NCBI GenBank assembly: GCA_041082245.1
Contig: JBDOIE010000005.1
Location: 1-37,076, forward strand
Direction of reading: 5' to 3'
DNA: 37,076 nucleotides
Origin: DAOTVY01 sp041082245
Lineage (GTDB): Bacteria > Chloroflexota > Chloroflexia > DTKN01
Positions 1-7,335 of the stretch are shown here, piece by piece (positions within the stretch are counted from its first letter, which is position 1; the number at the start of each line of letters is the position of its first letter). The notes beneath the pieces are model-generated. The model did no database searches, was not told where the DNA came from, and saw nothing but the letters and a program-made list of their open reading frames with translations. The translations under genes and the position numbers were made by a program.

Positions 1-2
1 AA

Positions 3-779
3 CTGCTTCCGGAACTGCAACGTCTCCTGCCCACCGTGATCGGGAAAGCCCTTCCGCAAGCCGTTGTGCTCCGTTACAGCCGCGCAGAGCAACGCGTTCT
101 GGTGCTTCTTGTGGGAGGATCACTGGAGGCTGCCCGGGAACTGGCGCAGGGCCTGGGCCAGAACGTGCCCGAGGTCGCGTGGCAGCCCGGGCGCCGGTTG
201 GAGGTGCTTCGCGGGCGAGGGTACCTGGTGGAAACGCTGCGCGGTGTGCCGTTTCGTTTTTCCCCGACCGCTTTTTTCCAGGTCAATCCCCCGCAAGCAG
301 AACGGCTGATCGATGTGGTTGCCGAGTTCCTACAGCCGGGGCCCGGACAGCGGCTCCTGGACGCCTATGCAGGAGTCGGCGCGCTCTCCCTTGCCCTGGC
401 CGGCCGCGAGGTGCGCGTGACGGCCGTTGAAGAGCACCCGGCTGCCCTGGAGGATATGCGCGAGAACGCCCGGAATCTGGGAGCAAACGTGGAGATCCTT
501 CCGGGACGTGTGGAGCAGGTACTGCCCAGGCATCGCGGCAAGTTCGACCTGGCGATCCTCGACCCACCGCGGCGGGGATGTCTTCCCGCGGCGCTTCAGG
601 CGGTGGCCCGGAGCGAGCCGCGCCGGATCGCTTACGTTTCTTGTCACCCCGGCACGATGGCACGGGATCTGCGTCTTTTGCTCGCGGCCGGCTATCGGCT
701 CGTGGAGATCCGGCCGTTGGACCTCTTTCCCCAGACGTTTCACATCGAGAGCGTGGCGCTGCTGGAGCGATGTCCGTAG
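3..779 (+). CDS. rlmD: RumA-family rRNA (uracil-C5)-methyltransferase, 5' truncated
   Basis: The frame is open from base 3, so the gene starts outside the window; the GTG at 36 is internal. What remains is the C-terminal catalytic part of an RlmD/RumA-type enzyme, which methylates C5 of a uracil in 23S rRNA using S-adenosylmethionine. Visible motifs are FFQVNPPQAERL ahead of the Rossmann fold, the SAM loop LLDAYAGVGALSLAL, the catalytic-domain signature ILDPPRRGC, the nucleophile motif YVSCHPGTMARDL (Cys of SC-P) and the closing DLFPQTFHIESVALLER. Any TRAM domain or FeS cysteines would lie upstream and cannot be checked, so RlmD versus a paralogue such as RlmCD or TrmA-like is not settled. 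The last 40 bases overlap the 3' end of the convergent DUF2085 gene. Confidence 0.85.
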   Translation: MLPELQRLLPTVIGKALPQAVVLRYSRAEQRVLVLLVGGSLEAARELAQGLGQNVPEVAWQPGRRLEVLRGRGYLVETLRGVPFRFSPTAFFQVNPPQAERLIDVVAEFLQPGPGQRLLDAYAGVGALSLALAGREVRVTAVEEHPAALEDMRENARNLGANVEILPGRVEQVLPRHRGKFDLAILDPPRRGCLPAALQAVARSEPRRIAYVSCHPGTMARDLRLLLAAGYRLVEIRPLDLFPQTFHIESVALLERCP

Positions 780-1387
780 GCCGTCGCGAGCCGCGCCTCC
801 CGCTCGACGCGGGGGAAAACGGCCCACGCGAGACCGACAGCAAACAGCACCCCGGTGACCGTGCGCAACCACCAGTTCAGCGAGCCCACGGCATCGCCGT
901 AGTAAAACCTCTCGGGAAGGCGGCCGAAGGTCAGCGCGACGGCCCACCTGTTCTCGACACGCAACGGCCAGTCGGGGAGGAACGCGCGCGGCAGTTGGGT
1001 GAACCCATCCGCAGCCAGGGGGAGCGCGAACAGCACGAACGCCCAGCCGGGCAAGGGGCGTAGCCACATCCGGGCAAACCCAAAGGCCAGGCCAGCAAGG
1101 AAGAGAGCAGTGTAGATCGCTGTGTCGCGGTGACAGTAGGCGACGGGGTAGCCCCAAAGGTGGTAGGAGAGCTCCGGCCGCTGGTGGCAGAAGGGCCGAT
1201 AGGCAAGGTACAACGCCCGGCCGGCCGTCTCGTACCCCAGCGCGCGCAGAAGGGGAGATAGCCACGGGAGGAGGGCATAGGAGCCCAGGAACAGGTTCGT
1301 CCAGAGCAACCAGTGCCGCGTGAACCGGTCCACGAACTGGCTGAAGAAGCGCGTGGTGGGCTCCTCACGCGACCAGGAGGTGTCCAC
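740..1387 (-). CDS. DUF2085 family membrane protein
   Basis: A 215-residue protein with about four or five hydrophobic segments. It carries the DUF2085 hallmark near residues 65-95: FCHQRPELSYHLWGYPVAYCHRDTAIY, in pieces a CHQRPE box followed by a CHRDTAIY box, with conserved Cys and His that suggest metal or redox chemistry at the membrane. The function of the family is unknown. The start is GTG, chosen because GAGGT lies 7 bases upstream. It is the last gene of a minus-strand operon, 5 bases after the cytidine deaminase stop codon. Its 3' end overlaps the convergent methyltransferase by 40 bases. Confidence 0.75.
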   Translation of the reverse strand: MDTSWSREEPTTRFFSQFVDRFTRHWLLWTNLFLGSYALLPWLSPLLRALGYETAGRALYLAYRPFCHQRPELSYHLWGYPVAYCHRDTAIYTALFLAGLAFGFARMWLRPLPGWAFVLFALPLAADGFTQLPRAFLPDWPLRVENRWAVALTFGRLPERFYYGDAVGSLNWWLRTVTGVLFAVGLAWAVFPRVEREARLATAYGHRSSSATLSM

Positions 1388-1392
1388 AGGAG

Positions 1393-1794
1393 TTACCTCA
1401 GGAGGTGGGCCGGCTTGAAAAAGCCGGGAAGCAGCCGCTCAGCGGTCGTGATCTCGACCTCTCCCGACGTACTGCACAGGATGACCTGCATCCTGGGGTT
1501 GAACTCGACCATCGTCTGGCGGCACATACCGCAGGGAGGTGCAGGCCGATTGCTACCTCCGACCACGGCGAGAGCCACGATTTCCCGTTCGCCAGCGGCG
1601 ACAGCGGCGGCGATCGCCGCCCGCTCTGCGCAGAGCGAAAGGCCGTAGGAAGCGTTTTCGACATTGCACCCGCTGTAGACCTTTCCCGAAGCCGTGCGCA
1701 CCGCAGCCCCCACAGCAAAGCCGGAATAGGGAGCGTAAGCGTGCTTCCGCACCTCTCGGGCTGCTTCTACCAGCGCTTCGATGTCCGGATCCAT
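1393..1794 (-). CDS. cdd: Cytidine deaminase
   Basis: A 133-residue homotetrameric-type cytidine deaminase, the usual length for the family. It hydrolyses cytidine and deoxycytidine to uridine and deoxyuridine in pyrimidine salvage. The zinc site is plain: the catalytic CAER box (Cys and Glu, about residue 56) and the PCGMCRQ box supplying the other two cysteines. The substrate-binding NVENASYG segment precedes them. ATG start with AGGAG about 9 bases upstream. It sits 48 bases after the CBS-domain gene and 5 bases before the DUF2085 gene, all on the minus strand and probably on one mRNA. Confidence 0.95.
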   Translation of the reverse strand: MDPDIEALVEAAREVRKHAYAPYSGFAVGAAVRTASGKVYSGCNVENASYGLSLCAERAAIAAAVAAGEREIVALAVVGGSNRPAPPCGMCRQTMVEFNPRMQVILCSTSGEVEITTAERLLPGFFKPAHLLR

Positions 1795-1842
1795 GCGGTC
1801 TTCTCCTCGCTCGTTGTCCAGGGGATTGTGGAAGGTTGAAGC

Positions 1843-3147
1843 TCACTCGGCCTGTGGAAACGTCCTGCGGATGCGGAGCTTCTTCAACCGCAAGCCGCGA
1901 ACCGAGTCCACCGAAATCGTGTGTTCTCCCACGACCAGTTCGTCACCGACGCGTGGGATGCTCCCCAGCTGGGCGTAGACGAAGCCTCCCAGGGTATCGA
2001 AATCGCCTTCCGGGAGCGCCAGACCCACGATCTCGGCCGCATCGTCCACGCTCAGGCGAGCGTCGCACAGAAACTCACCATCGCCGAGATCCTGAACGAG
2101 CGGTTCCTCGGAGTCGTATTCGTCCTGGATTTCGCCGACGATTTCTTCCAGGAGGTCCTCGATCGTGACCAGGCCGGCTGTTCCCCCGTATTCGTCCACC
2201 ACGATCGCCATATGCGTCCGCTGCTGGCGCAGTTCGTTCAGCAGGTCATCGACGTACTTGGTTTCGGGCACAAAGTAGGCCGGGCGGAGCAGCTCGCGCA
2301 AAGGGCGATCGGTGCGGCCCTCCCGAAGCGGCTCCAGAAGGTCCTTGGCATACAGCAACCCGACAATACGGTCCATCGTCCCGTCGTACACCGGGAGGCG
2401 AGAGTGCCCAGACCGCAGAACGGTTTCCACCGCCTGGAGGAGAGGGGTATCGACCTCGAGCGCGGTGATATCGGTGCGAGGAACCATGACCTCGCGCACA
2501 AGCGTCTTGTCCAGATCCAGGATGCTATCGATCATCTGGCGCTCTTCGGCCTCGATCGCTCCTCTTTCTTCCCCAGCGTCGACCAGGGTGCGGATCTCTT
2601 CTTCGGTGACGTACGGGAACCCGCCCGGCCGGGCCGTGCCGGTCCAGGAGACCAGCGTGTCGTGCAGCCCGGAAAGGAAACGCACGAACGGGTAAAGGAG
2701 CCACGCGACGACCTGGATCGGCCAGACAGCCGCCTCGGCGATGGGGCGAGGGAAGCGTTCCGCGATTGCTCTCGGCACGAGCTGTCCCAGGAGCACCAGC
2801 AAAAGCCCCAAAACGAAGAGCACCAGGACGAGCGCCCAGGTGCGCGCGGCGGAAGGGGCAAGCGAGAACGGAGCACGCTCGAGGAGCTGCGCCATCCAGG
2901 GGACAACAGACCAGCCCGCGATTCCCGCCGCGAAGATCCCGGCCAGCGTGGTGGCCAGGCGGGTTGTGGCGAGCAGGAGGCTTCCTTTCTGGGCAAGGTC
3001 CTGTACGCGGCCGGCCGTGGACCCCCGGCTCCTCGCGAGCGTTTGTCGCACCTCCGGCTGGCTGAGTACAGCACCAAGTGCCACCTCACCCGCGGAAAAG
3101 AGAGCGGTTAAGGAAAGCAACAACAGCAACAGGAAAGCAGAAAACAT
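1843..3147 (-). CDS. CorC/HlyC-family transporter (CNNM-CBS-CBS-CorC domains)
   Basis: An integral membrane protein of about 434 residues. The N-terminal CNNM (DUF21) domain covers roughly residues 1-190 with an N-terminal hydrophobic stretch and two further hydrophobic blocks. A CBS pair follows (about 205-325) that ends in the family signature VDEYGGTAGLVTIEDLLEEI, and a CorC_HlyC domain closes the protein (about 350-430). Relatives are magnesium/cobalt efflux proteins; the older name 'hemolysin-like' has little support. The frame begins GTG-TTG-ATG (3153 to 3147); the ATG at 3147 places GGGGAC at a better distance. First gene of the operon with cdd and the DUF2085 gene, driven by the promoter at 3200-3228. 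Confidence 0.88.
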   Translation of the reverse strand: MFSAFLLLLLLSLTALFSAGEVALGAVLSQPEVRQTLARSRGSTAGRVQDLAQKGSLLLATTRLATTLAGIFAAGIAGWSVVPWMAQLLERAPFSLAPSAARTWALVLVLFVLGLLLVLLGQLVPRAIAERFPRPIAEAAVWPIQVVAWLLYPFVRFLSGLHDTLVSWTGTARPGGFPYVTEEEIRTLVDAGEERGAIEAEERQMIDSILDLDKTLVREVMVPRTDITALEVDTPLLQAVETVLRSGHSRLPVYDGTMDRIVGLLYAKDLLEPLREGRTDRPLRELLRPAYFVPETKYVDDLLNELRQQRTHMAIVVDEYGGTAGLVTIEDLLEEIVGEIQDEYDSEEPLVQDLGDGEFLCDARLSVDDAAEIVGLALPEGDFDTLGGFVYAQLGSIPRVGDELVVGEHTISVDSVRGLRLKKLRIRRTFPQAE

Positions 3148-3199
3148 CAACACCGTCCCCGAGCGGCTCGGCTATCCAGCCGGTCCCACAGCGCAAGTT

Positions 3200-3228
3200 A
3201 TCGTAACATATGTAAGAAGGGGTGTCAA
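3200..3228 (-). promoter_or_regulatory. Sigma-70 promoter for the CorC/HlyC-cdd operon
   Basis: Read on the minus strand: TTGACA (3228-3223), a 17-bp spacer, then TACGAT (3205-3200). Transcription would start near 3193, about 45 bases before the coding start. The -35 lies 15 bases from the edge of repeat copy A. Confidence 0.75.
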
Positions 3229-3242
3229 GCGAAGCGCGCGCT

Positions 3243-3457
3243 CCTGTTTCCAGCAAGGCAAGAGTGGGCTTATGCCAAGCCCGTGACCACTTGAGACCCG
3301 CGACCGTAGCCCTCCTTCGGGCTTAGAGCCCCTGCTGGCCTGGGCGGGTAACTCCTGGCGCGGGGTGGGCAGGCAAGGGCACTGCCTGCCCACCCCGCCT
3401 TCGAAGGAAAATCGCCGTGCTGGGCTCGCAACCACGGGCCGGTTCGTTGGAAACCGG
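3243..3457. repeat. Interspersed repeat element, copy A, with terminal inverted repeats
   Basis: A noncoding segment that matches a second segment at 36548-36735 in the same orientation. Shared blocks are TTGAGACCCGCGA plus the following CGTAGCC (3291-3311, one mismatch in 21), AGCCCCT-CTGGCC (3326-3340), a 32-base block at 3398-3429 (26 of 32 identical) and GTTCGTTGGAAAC (3442-3454, identical). Its ends are inverted: CCTGTTTCCAGC (3243-3254) against GTTGGAAACCGG (3446-3457), 10 of 12 paired. Copy A alone contains a perfect 15-bp hairpin (3361-3375 with 3383-3397). No convincing ORF is present. It looks like a decayed MITE-like element or a structured noncoding element; the exact ends are uncertain. 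Confidence 0.75.
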
Positions 3458-3522
3458 AGAAGCGTCCCTGCAGGCTGGTGGCACTGAGCGTAGAGACCAG
3501 GATACCGGGCGGGACCCATGGG

Positions 3523-3559
3523 AAAACAAATGGGCCGATCCTGCAACCAGGGATCGGCC
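3523..3559 (-). terminator. Rho-independent terminator after tRNA-Gly
   Basis: Perfect 9-bp stem (3551-3559 with 3533-3541, GGCCGATCC/GGATCGGCC) and a 9-base loop, followed on the minus strand by CATTTGTTTT (3532-3523). It lies 20 bases past the tRNA 3' end and would end the def/tRNA-Gly transcript. Confidence 0.85.
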
Positions 3560-3578
3560 TCTTCGACCCGATGCCAGG

Positions 3579-3651
3579 AGCGGGAGACGGGACTCGAACC
3601 CGCGACAGCCTGCTTGGGAAGCAGGAGCTCTACCGGCTGAGCTACTCCCGC
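3579..3651 (-). tRNA. tRNA-Gly (anticodon CCC)
   Basis: Cloverleaf read on the minus strand: acceptor stem GCGGGAG (3651-3645) with CTCCCGC (3586-3580), D arm with GTAGCTCAGC, anticodon stem CCTGC/GCAGG around loop TTCCCAA (anticodon CCC), T arm with GGTTCGAGTCC, and discriminator U as expected for glycine. CCA is not encoded (CCT follows). The first ten bases are also the end of the deformylase coding sequence. No promoter is seen between the two genes, so they are probably cotranscribed. Confidence 0.97.
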
Positions 3652-4241
3652 ACACTTAAAATTCTAGCATCCACGCCTGTTTTTGTCAAGTGCGGCGCCG
3701 GCCGCAGCTTCAGGAGTTCCTCAGGGGGTACGGGCTCTTCCCCCTCGTCGGTGACCCGCACCAGGGAGGCTGGGTCCTCGAGCCGGTCGGTAAACAGCAC
3801 ACCATCGAGGTGATCGATCTCGTGCTGCAGCACCCGTGCCAAGAACCCTTCCGCATGCAGCTTGTGCCGCCGGCCCGAGGCATCCTGGTAGCGCACCTCC
3901 ACCGCGGTGGCGCGGGCGACCAGCCCGTACCATCCGGCCAGGCTGAGACACCCTTCTTCTGCGACCTGTACCTCGTCCGACCGTTCCGTGATCTCCGGGT
4001 TACAGAGCGCGAGGAGCAACGGGGGTTTCTCGGCTTCCAGCGGCACCTCGACTACCACGACCCGCCTGAGAACGCCGATCTGGGGCGCAGCAAGCCCCAC
4101 CCCCTGCCCGGCGCGCATCGTATCGATCATATCGTCGATCAAGCGCTCGAGCGATGCGTCAAAAGTCCGTACTTTGCTCGCCTTTTTCCTCAAGAGGGCT
4201 TCGCCCCGAGGTTCGGTCGCCTGCAAGATCTTCCGTACCAC
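3642..4241 (-). CDS. def: Peptide deformylase
   Basis: A metallohydrolase of about 199 residues that removes the formyl group from the N-terminal methionine of new proteins. All three family motifs are present: GVGLAAPQIG, EGCLSL (metal-binding Cys) and QHEIDHLDGVLF (two His ligands and the catalytic Glu). A GTG at 4241 is taken as start because GGAGAG lies 6 bases upstream; the GTG at 4247 would touch the ribosome site. The C-terminus runs about 30 residues past the HEIDH helix. Its last two codons and TAG stop lie inside the tRNA-Gly gene, the stop being tRNA positions 8-10. Confidence 0.94.
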   Translation of the reverse strand: MVRKILQATEPRGEALLRKKASKVRTFDASLERLIDDMIDTMRAGQGVGLAAPQIGVLRRVVVVEVPLEAEKPPLLLALCNPEITERSDEVQVAEEGCLSLAGWYGLVARATAVEVRYQDASGRRHKLHAEGFLARVLQHEIDHLDGVLFTDRLEDPASLVRVTDEGEEPVPPEELLKLRPAPHLTKTGVDARILSVRE

Positions 4242-4275
4242 GTGCACTCTCCAGCGAAAGATTCCAAACTGCCAA

Positions 4276-4304
4276 ATTCTATTCCTGCGCCGGGCGGCCG
4301 TCAG
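4276..4304 (-). promoter_or_regulatory. Probable promoter for def and tRNA-Gly
   Basis: Minus strand: CTGACG (4304-4299), 17-bp spacer, TAGAAT (4281-4276), placing the start of transcription about 27 bases before the def start. The -10 is close to consensus and the -35 matches four of six. Confidence 0.55.
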
Positions 4305-4407
4305 TGTTTCCGATCACACTTTGCGTCTGCGCTTGGTGATCTAGCTTACTGTACAGGCACCTCCCGACACCTAACATGAAGCCACTCTCCTTCTCCTCCT
4401 TGTGAAG

Positions 4408-4439
4408 TCCTGGGGGCGAAGCCGCATTCGCCCCCAGGA
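4408..4439 (-). terminator. Perfect 13-bp hairpin after the guanylyltransferase fusion gene
   Basis: Arms 4408-4420 and 4427-4439 pair perfectly around the loop GCCGCA, starting three bases past the stop codon of the minus-strand gene. The only U-run (TTTT, 4440-4443) is on the plus-strand side, where no upstream gene needs ending. It may be a terminator of the minus-strand gene without a good U-tract, or a REP-like palindrome. Confidence 0.55.
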
Positions 4440-4442
4440 TTT

Positions 4443-6941
4443 TCATTGCAGGCTGCTCACGAGCCCGGCATATTTCTCGACCAGCGCCTGAGCCTGTTCC
4501 TCGGTCTCGGCGTCCGCATAGATATGGAAATAGGGTCCGTCCGGGTCAGGCGCAATGAGCACCCAGTTGCTGCCGCCCATTTCGATCTTGACCCCGTCGA
4601 TCCGCTCCACAATGCGTGCCGCGTACTGCTCGTTCAGGAGCCGCATGACGCGCCCTTTGCTCTCCCAGCGACACGGGACCTTGCGGCGGCTGTGGTGGTA
4701 CGGCGGAAGAGCTGCGAGCAGCTCCGAAACGGACGAACCGGTCATCACGAGCATTTCCATCAGCTTGACGATCGCGAACAGCCCGTCGCAGATCGGGTAG
4801 AAGCGCGGGAAGATGAAGGAGCCGCTGCCGTCGCCCCCGAACAGCACGCCGGGCTCGGTGCAAGCGGCCATCAACGCGGCCGTGTGAAGCCGGGTGCGGA
4901 TCACCCGGCCACCGTACTGTTGGGCGAGCGATTCTACCACGCCTGGAGCGGAAACGGGGACGGCGATTGTTCCGCCGCCAGCGGTCGACAGGGCCAGCGA
5001 CACGAACAACAGCAGAGCCTGGACAGAATCCACGCGCTGGCCACGGTCGTCCACGAGGTAGATCCGTTCGCCTCCTGGATCGAGCCGCACACCCAGGTGG
5101 GCTTTGACGGCAGCGACCACGGCCCCCAGCCGTTCCATAGCAGCGTCGAACTCCTGCGCCGTCTGGTACAGTTTGCTGTCGTCCAGGGTGGAGTTCAGTG
5201 CCACCACATCGCAGTTGATTTCATCCAGGATGGCCGGGAGGATGGTGGCCGCGCTCGAGTTCGCATAGTCCACAACGACCCGGATCTCTCGCCCCCGGGC
5301 CAGCAGGAGTTCCATATCCAGTCCTTTTCGAAACGCATCCAGGTAATGTTCCTCGACCTGCGGCGGGTCGTAGATGCGTCCGATGTCGTCCAGGTAGACG
5401 CGGCGAAAGTCCTCCTGGAAGAAGACGCGCTCGATCTTGCGCTGCACAGCCGGTTCGAGATCGAGCCCCCGGTGGTCGAAGAACAGGATGTCGACCACAC
5501 GGTTGTCGAACGGCGAGAGGCGGACATGGACGCCGCCGGCTACCCCCAGAGCATGGGTAACATAACGTGCGACCGGGACCGGCACCGAGTGCAGATCTGC
5601 CACGTGCACCCCCGCGGAGGGCAGCCCGGAGATGAGTGCCCGTTTGATCATCCGCGGGGTGTAGTGGGCATCCCGGTTGATGGTCACCACCGAGCCTTTC
5701 GGCAGGATGGCCCCGTAGGCTGCCCCGAGCTGCGCGGCGAATTCCGGGGTGATGTCGACGTTCACCAGACCGCTCACCCCGAAGCGCCCGAAGAGCGTTT
5801 TCCTTCCCTGGGCGCCCCAGATGATGCTGGAGGAGACCGTGGCCCCTTCTTCGACCTCCTTGTTCGGCCAGATCTTCACACCCGGCTGGACGATCGCACC
5901 GGCGTTGATGGTCGTGCCATCGCCGATTACGGCGCCCTCGAACAGCATCGCCCGCTTCTTCACCGTGCACTGCCGTCCCACGATCGCGCCGCGCAGTTCG
6001 GCCTGTTCGCCGATGTACGAGTTGCGCCAGATGATCGAGCGATCGATGTGGGCACGGCTTTCCACCACGGAAAAGTCCCGGATCACCGTGGGGCCATAGA
6101 TCACGGTGCCGGCCTTGATCTTCGTCCCGAAGCCGAGGAACACCGGCCCCTCGACGATCGCCTCCGGCGAGAGCTCCACCTCCTGATCGCACCACAACCC
6201 GGGACGCACCTCGGTCCCCCGGCGTTCCAGCTGTACCCGGCCCTCCAGGTAGTCGGCCGTGGCCCGCATATACTCCTGGATATTGCCGATGTCGCACCAG
6301 TACCCGGAGGCGATGTACCCGTAGATCGGCTCACCAGCCTCCAGCAGGCGGGGAAAGAGGTCCTTGCTAAAGTCCACCACCTGTCCCGGTTCGATGTAGT
6401 CGAAGATGCGCGGATCGAGCACATAGATCCCGGTATTCACCGTGTCCGAAAAGACCTCGCTCCACGAGGGCTTTTCCAGGAACTGGCGTATCCGCCCTTC
6501 GTCGTCCACGATGATCACCCCGTACTCCAGGGGGTTGGGCACCCGGGTCAGCGTGATCGTCACCAGGGCCTCACGCTCCCGGTGGAACGCTGCGATCGCC
6601 CGCAGGTCAAAGTCCGTGAGCGCATCGCCGCTGATTACCAGGAACGGTTCGTCCAGCAGCGGCTCCGCCTGTTTGACGCTCCCTGCCGTGCCCAAGGGCA
6701 CATCCTCGATCGAATAATGGAGCTGTACCCCGAACGCCGACCCGTCTTCGAAATAGTCCTGCACGTCGCTTGCGAGGTACTGCAACGTGGCAACGATCTC
6801 GTCGAAACCGTGCCGGCGCAACAGGCCCACGATGTGGGCCATCACGGGCCGATCCACGAGGGGAACCATCGGCTTCGGCCGGTTGATCGTCAACGGCCGC
6901 AGCCGTGTACCCTGCCCGCCAGCCATAATGACCGCCTTCAT
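4443..6941 (-). CDS. Mannose-1-phosphate guanylyltransferase fused to a degenerate phosphomannomutase-like half
   Basis: An 832-residue fusion; start ATG with AGGAGG 8 bases upstream. Residues 1-230 are a sugar-phosphate nucleotidyltransferase: GGQGTRLRPLT and PKPMVP at the N-terminus, LGTAGSV, ISGDALTDFD, FLEKP and GYWCDIGN. A left-handed beta-helix of hexapeptide repeats follows (about 250-375). The rest folds like a phosphohexomutase but its motifs are eroded: LSPFDN stands where TASHNP carries the phosphoserine, DPGGER replaces the metal loop DGDADR, GGDGSGS replaces GEMSGH, and GSNWVLIAP replaces the phosphate-binding RxSNTEP. The first half should make GDP-mannose (or another NDP-sugar) for glycans. 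The second half probably binds sugar phosphate or regulates without catalysing the mutase reaction. The same architecture is known in cyanobacteria and other bacteria. It is transcribed alone. Confidence 0.85.
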   Translation of the reverse strand: MKAVIMAGGQGTRLRPLTINRPKPMVPLVDRPVMAHIVGLLRRHGFDEIVATLQYLASDVQDYFEDGSAFGVQLHYSIEDVPLGTAGSVKQAEPLLDEPFLVISGDALTDFDLRAIAAFHREREALVTITLTRVPNPLEYGVIIVDDEGRIRQFLEKPSWSEVFSDTVNTGIYVLDPRIFDYIEPGQVVDFSKDLFPRLLEAGEPIYGYIASGYWCDIGNIQEYMRATADYLEGRVQLERRGTEVRPGLWCDQEVELSPEAIVEGPVFLGFGTKIKAGTVIYGPTVIRDFSVVESRAHIDRSIIWRNSYIGEQAELRGAIVGRQCTVKKRAMLFEGAVIGDGTTINAGAIVQPGVKIWPNKEVEEGATVSSSIIWGAQGRKTLFGRFGVSGLVNVDITPEFAAQLGAAYGAILPKGSVVTINRDAHYTPRMIKRALISGLPSAGVHVADLHSVPVPVARYVTHALGVAGGVHVRLSPFDNRVVDILFFDHRGLDLEPAVQRKIERVFFQEDFRRVYLDDIGRIYDPPQVEEHYLDAFRKGLDMELLLARGREIRVVVDYANSSAATILPAILDEINCDVVALNSTLDDSKLYQTAQEFDAAMERLGAVVAAVKAHLGVRLDPGGERIYLVDDRGQRVDSVQALLLFVSLALSTAGGGTIAVPVSAPGVVESLAQQYGGRVIRTRLHTAALMAACTEPGVLFGGDGSGSFIFPRFYPICDGLFAIVKLMEMLVMTGSSVSELLAALPPYHHSRRKVPCRWESKGRVMRLLNEQYAARIVERIDGVKIEMGGSNWVLIAPDPDGPYFHIYADAETEEQAQALVEKYAGLVSSLQ

Positions 6942-6971
6942 CGCGAAACCTCCTCTGCCGGACGCGGCCCC

Positions 6972-6977
6972 ATTATA
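6972..6977 (-). promoter_or_regulatory. Probable -10 box for the guanylyltransferase fusion gene
   Basis: Perfect TATAAT on the minus strand 31 bases before the start codon. No good -35 is seen at 16-18 bp (C-rich TTTCCC nearby), so another activator or sigma factor may be involved. Confidence 0.45.
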
Positions 6978-7056
6978 CACCATTCGGGCGTGCTGGGGGA
7001 AACCTGCCCGACATGAGGAAAGCCCTGGACATCCGGCAGGGGACGGCCGGTTCTGC

Positions 7057-7124
7057 CCCGGCACGGGTGGATGAACCGCTTTCGTGCCGGGTTCTCCCCG
7101 ACCACAAGGCGCTTCAGCCTTGTG
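7057..7124. repeat. Two hairpins in the 394-bp divergent intergenic region
   Basis: The gap between the fusion gene (start 6941) and the lipoprotein gene (start 7336) has no supported gene. It holds a 9-bp inverted repeat CCCGGCACG/CGTGCCGGG (7057-7065, 7083-7091) and a perfect 8-bp hairpin CACAAGGC-GCTTCA-GCCTTGTG (7103-7124). No U-run follows either. Function unknown. Confidence 0.5.
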
Positions 7125-7265
7125 CAATGCATCCGCGGCAGAGGTTGGGACACGGCGTCATCCGCTCGCGCCTTCGTGGTTCACCGGCGCGCAGCGGAGG
7201 GCAAGAAATAGGCGGTGGGCCGCGGCAGAAATCCGGCCTGTGTCCGAACATCGAAGCTGCGGCAG

Positions 7266-7294
7266 TTGCGGCTGCGGAACCGCTATGCTAGAAT
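7266..7294 (+). promoter_or_regulatory. Promoter for the GerMN lipoprotein gene
   Basis: TTGCGG (7266-7271), 17-bp spacer, TAGAAT (7289-7294), with a TGC just before the -10 giving an extended -10. Transcription would begin about 35 bases before the start codon. Confidence 0.6.
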
Positions 7295-7335
7295 TCCTTC
7301 GTGCCGGGCGGCCGCAGTACCGGCGGGAGGTGCAG

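Noticed and set aside
3323..3655. Minus-strand frame of about 110 codons over tRNA-Gly
   Set aside because: Its start reads straight through the tRNA (CGSSSAGRAPASQAGCRGFESRLP pattern, in pieces), a known false peptide; no ribosome site and no domain.
4408..4439. Plus-strand terminator with the TTTT run
   Set aside because: No plus-strand gene lies upstream; reported as a minus-strand terminator-like or REP-like hairpin.
4446..7016. Plus-strand frame of 856 codons opposite the guanylyltransferase fusion
   Set aside because: High-GC antisense shadow without ribosome site or recognisable domain; the minus strand is clearly coding.
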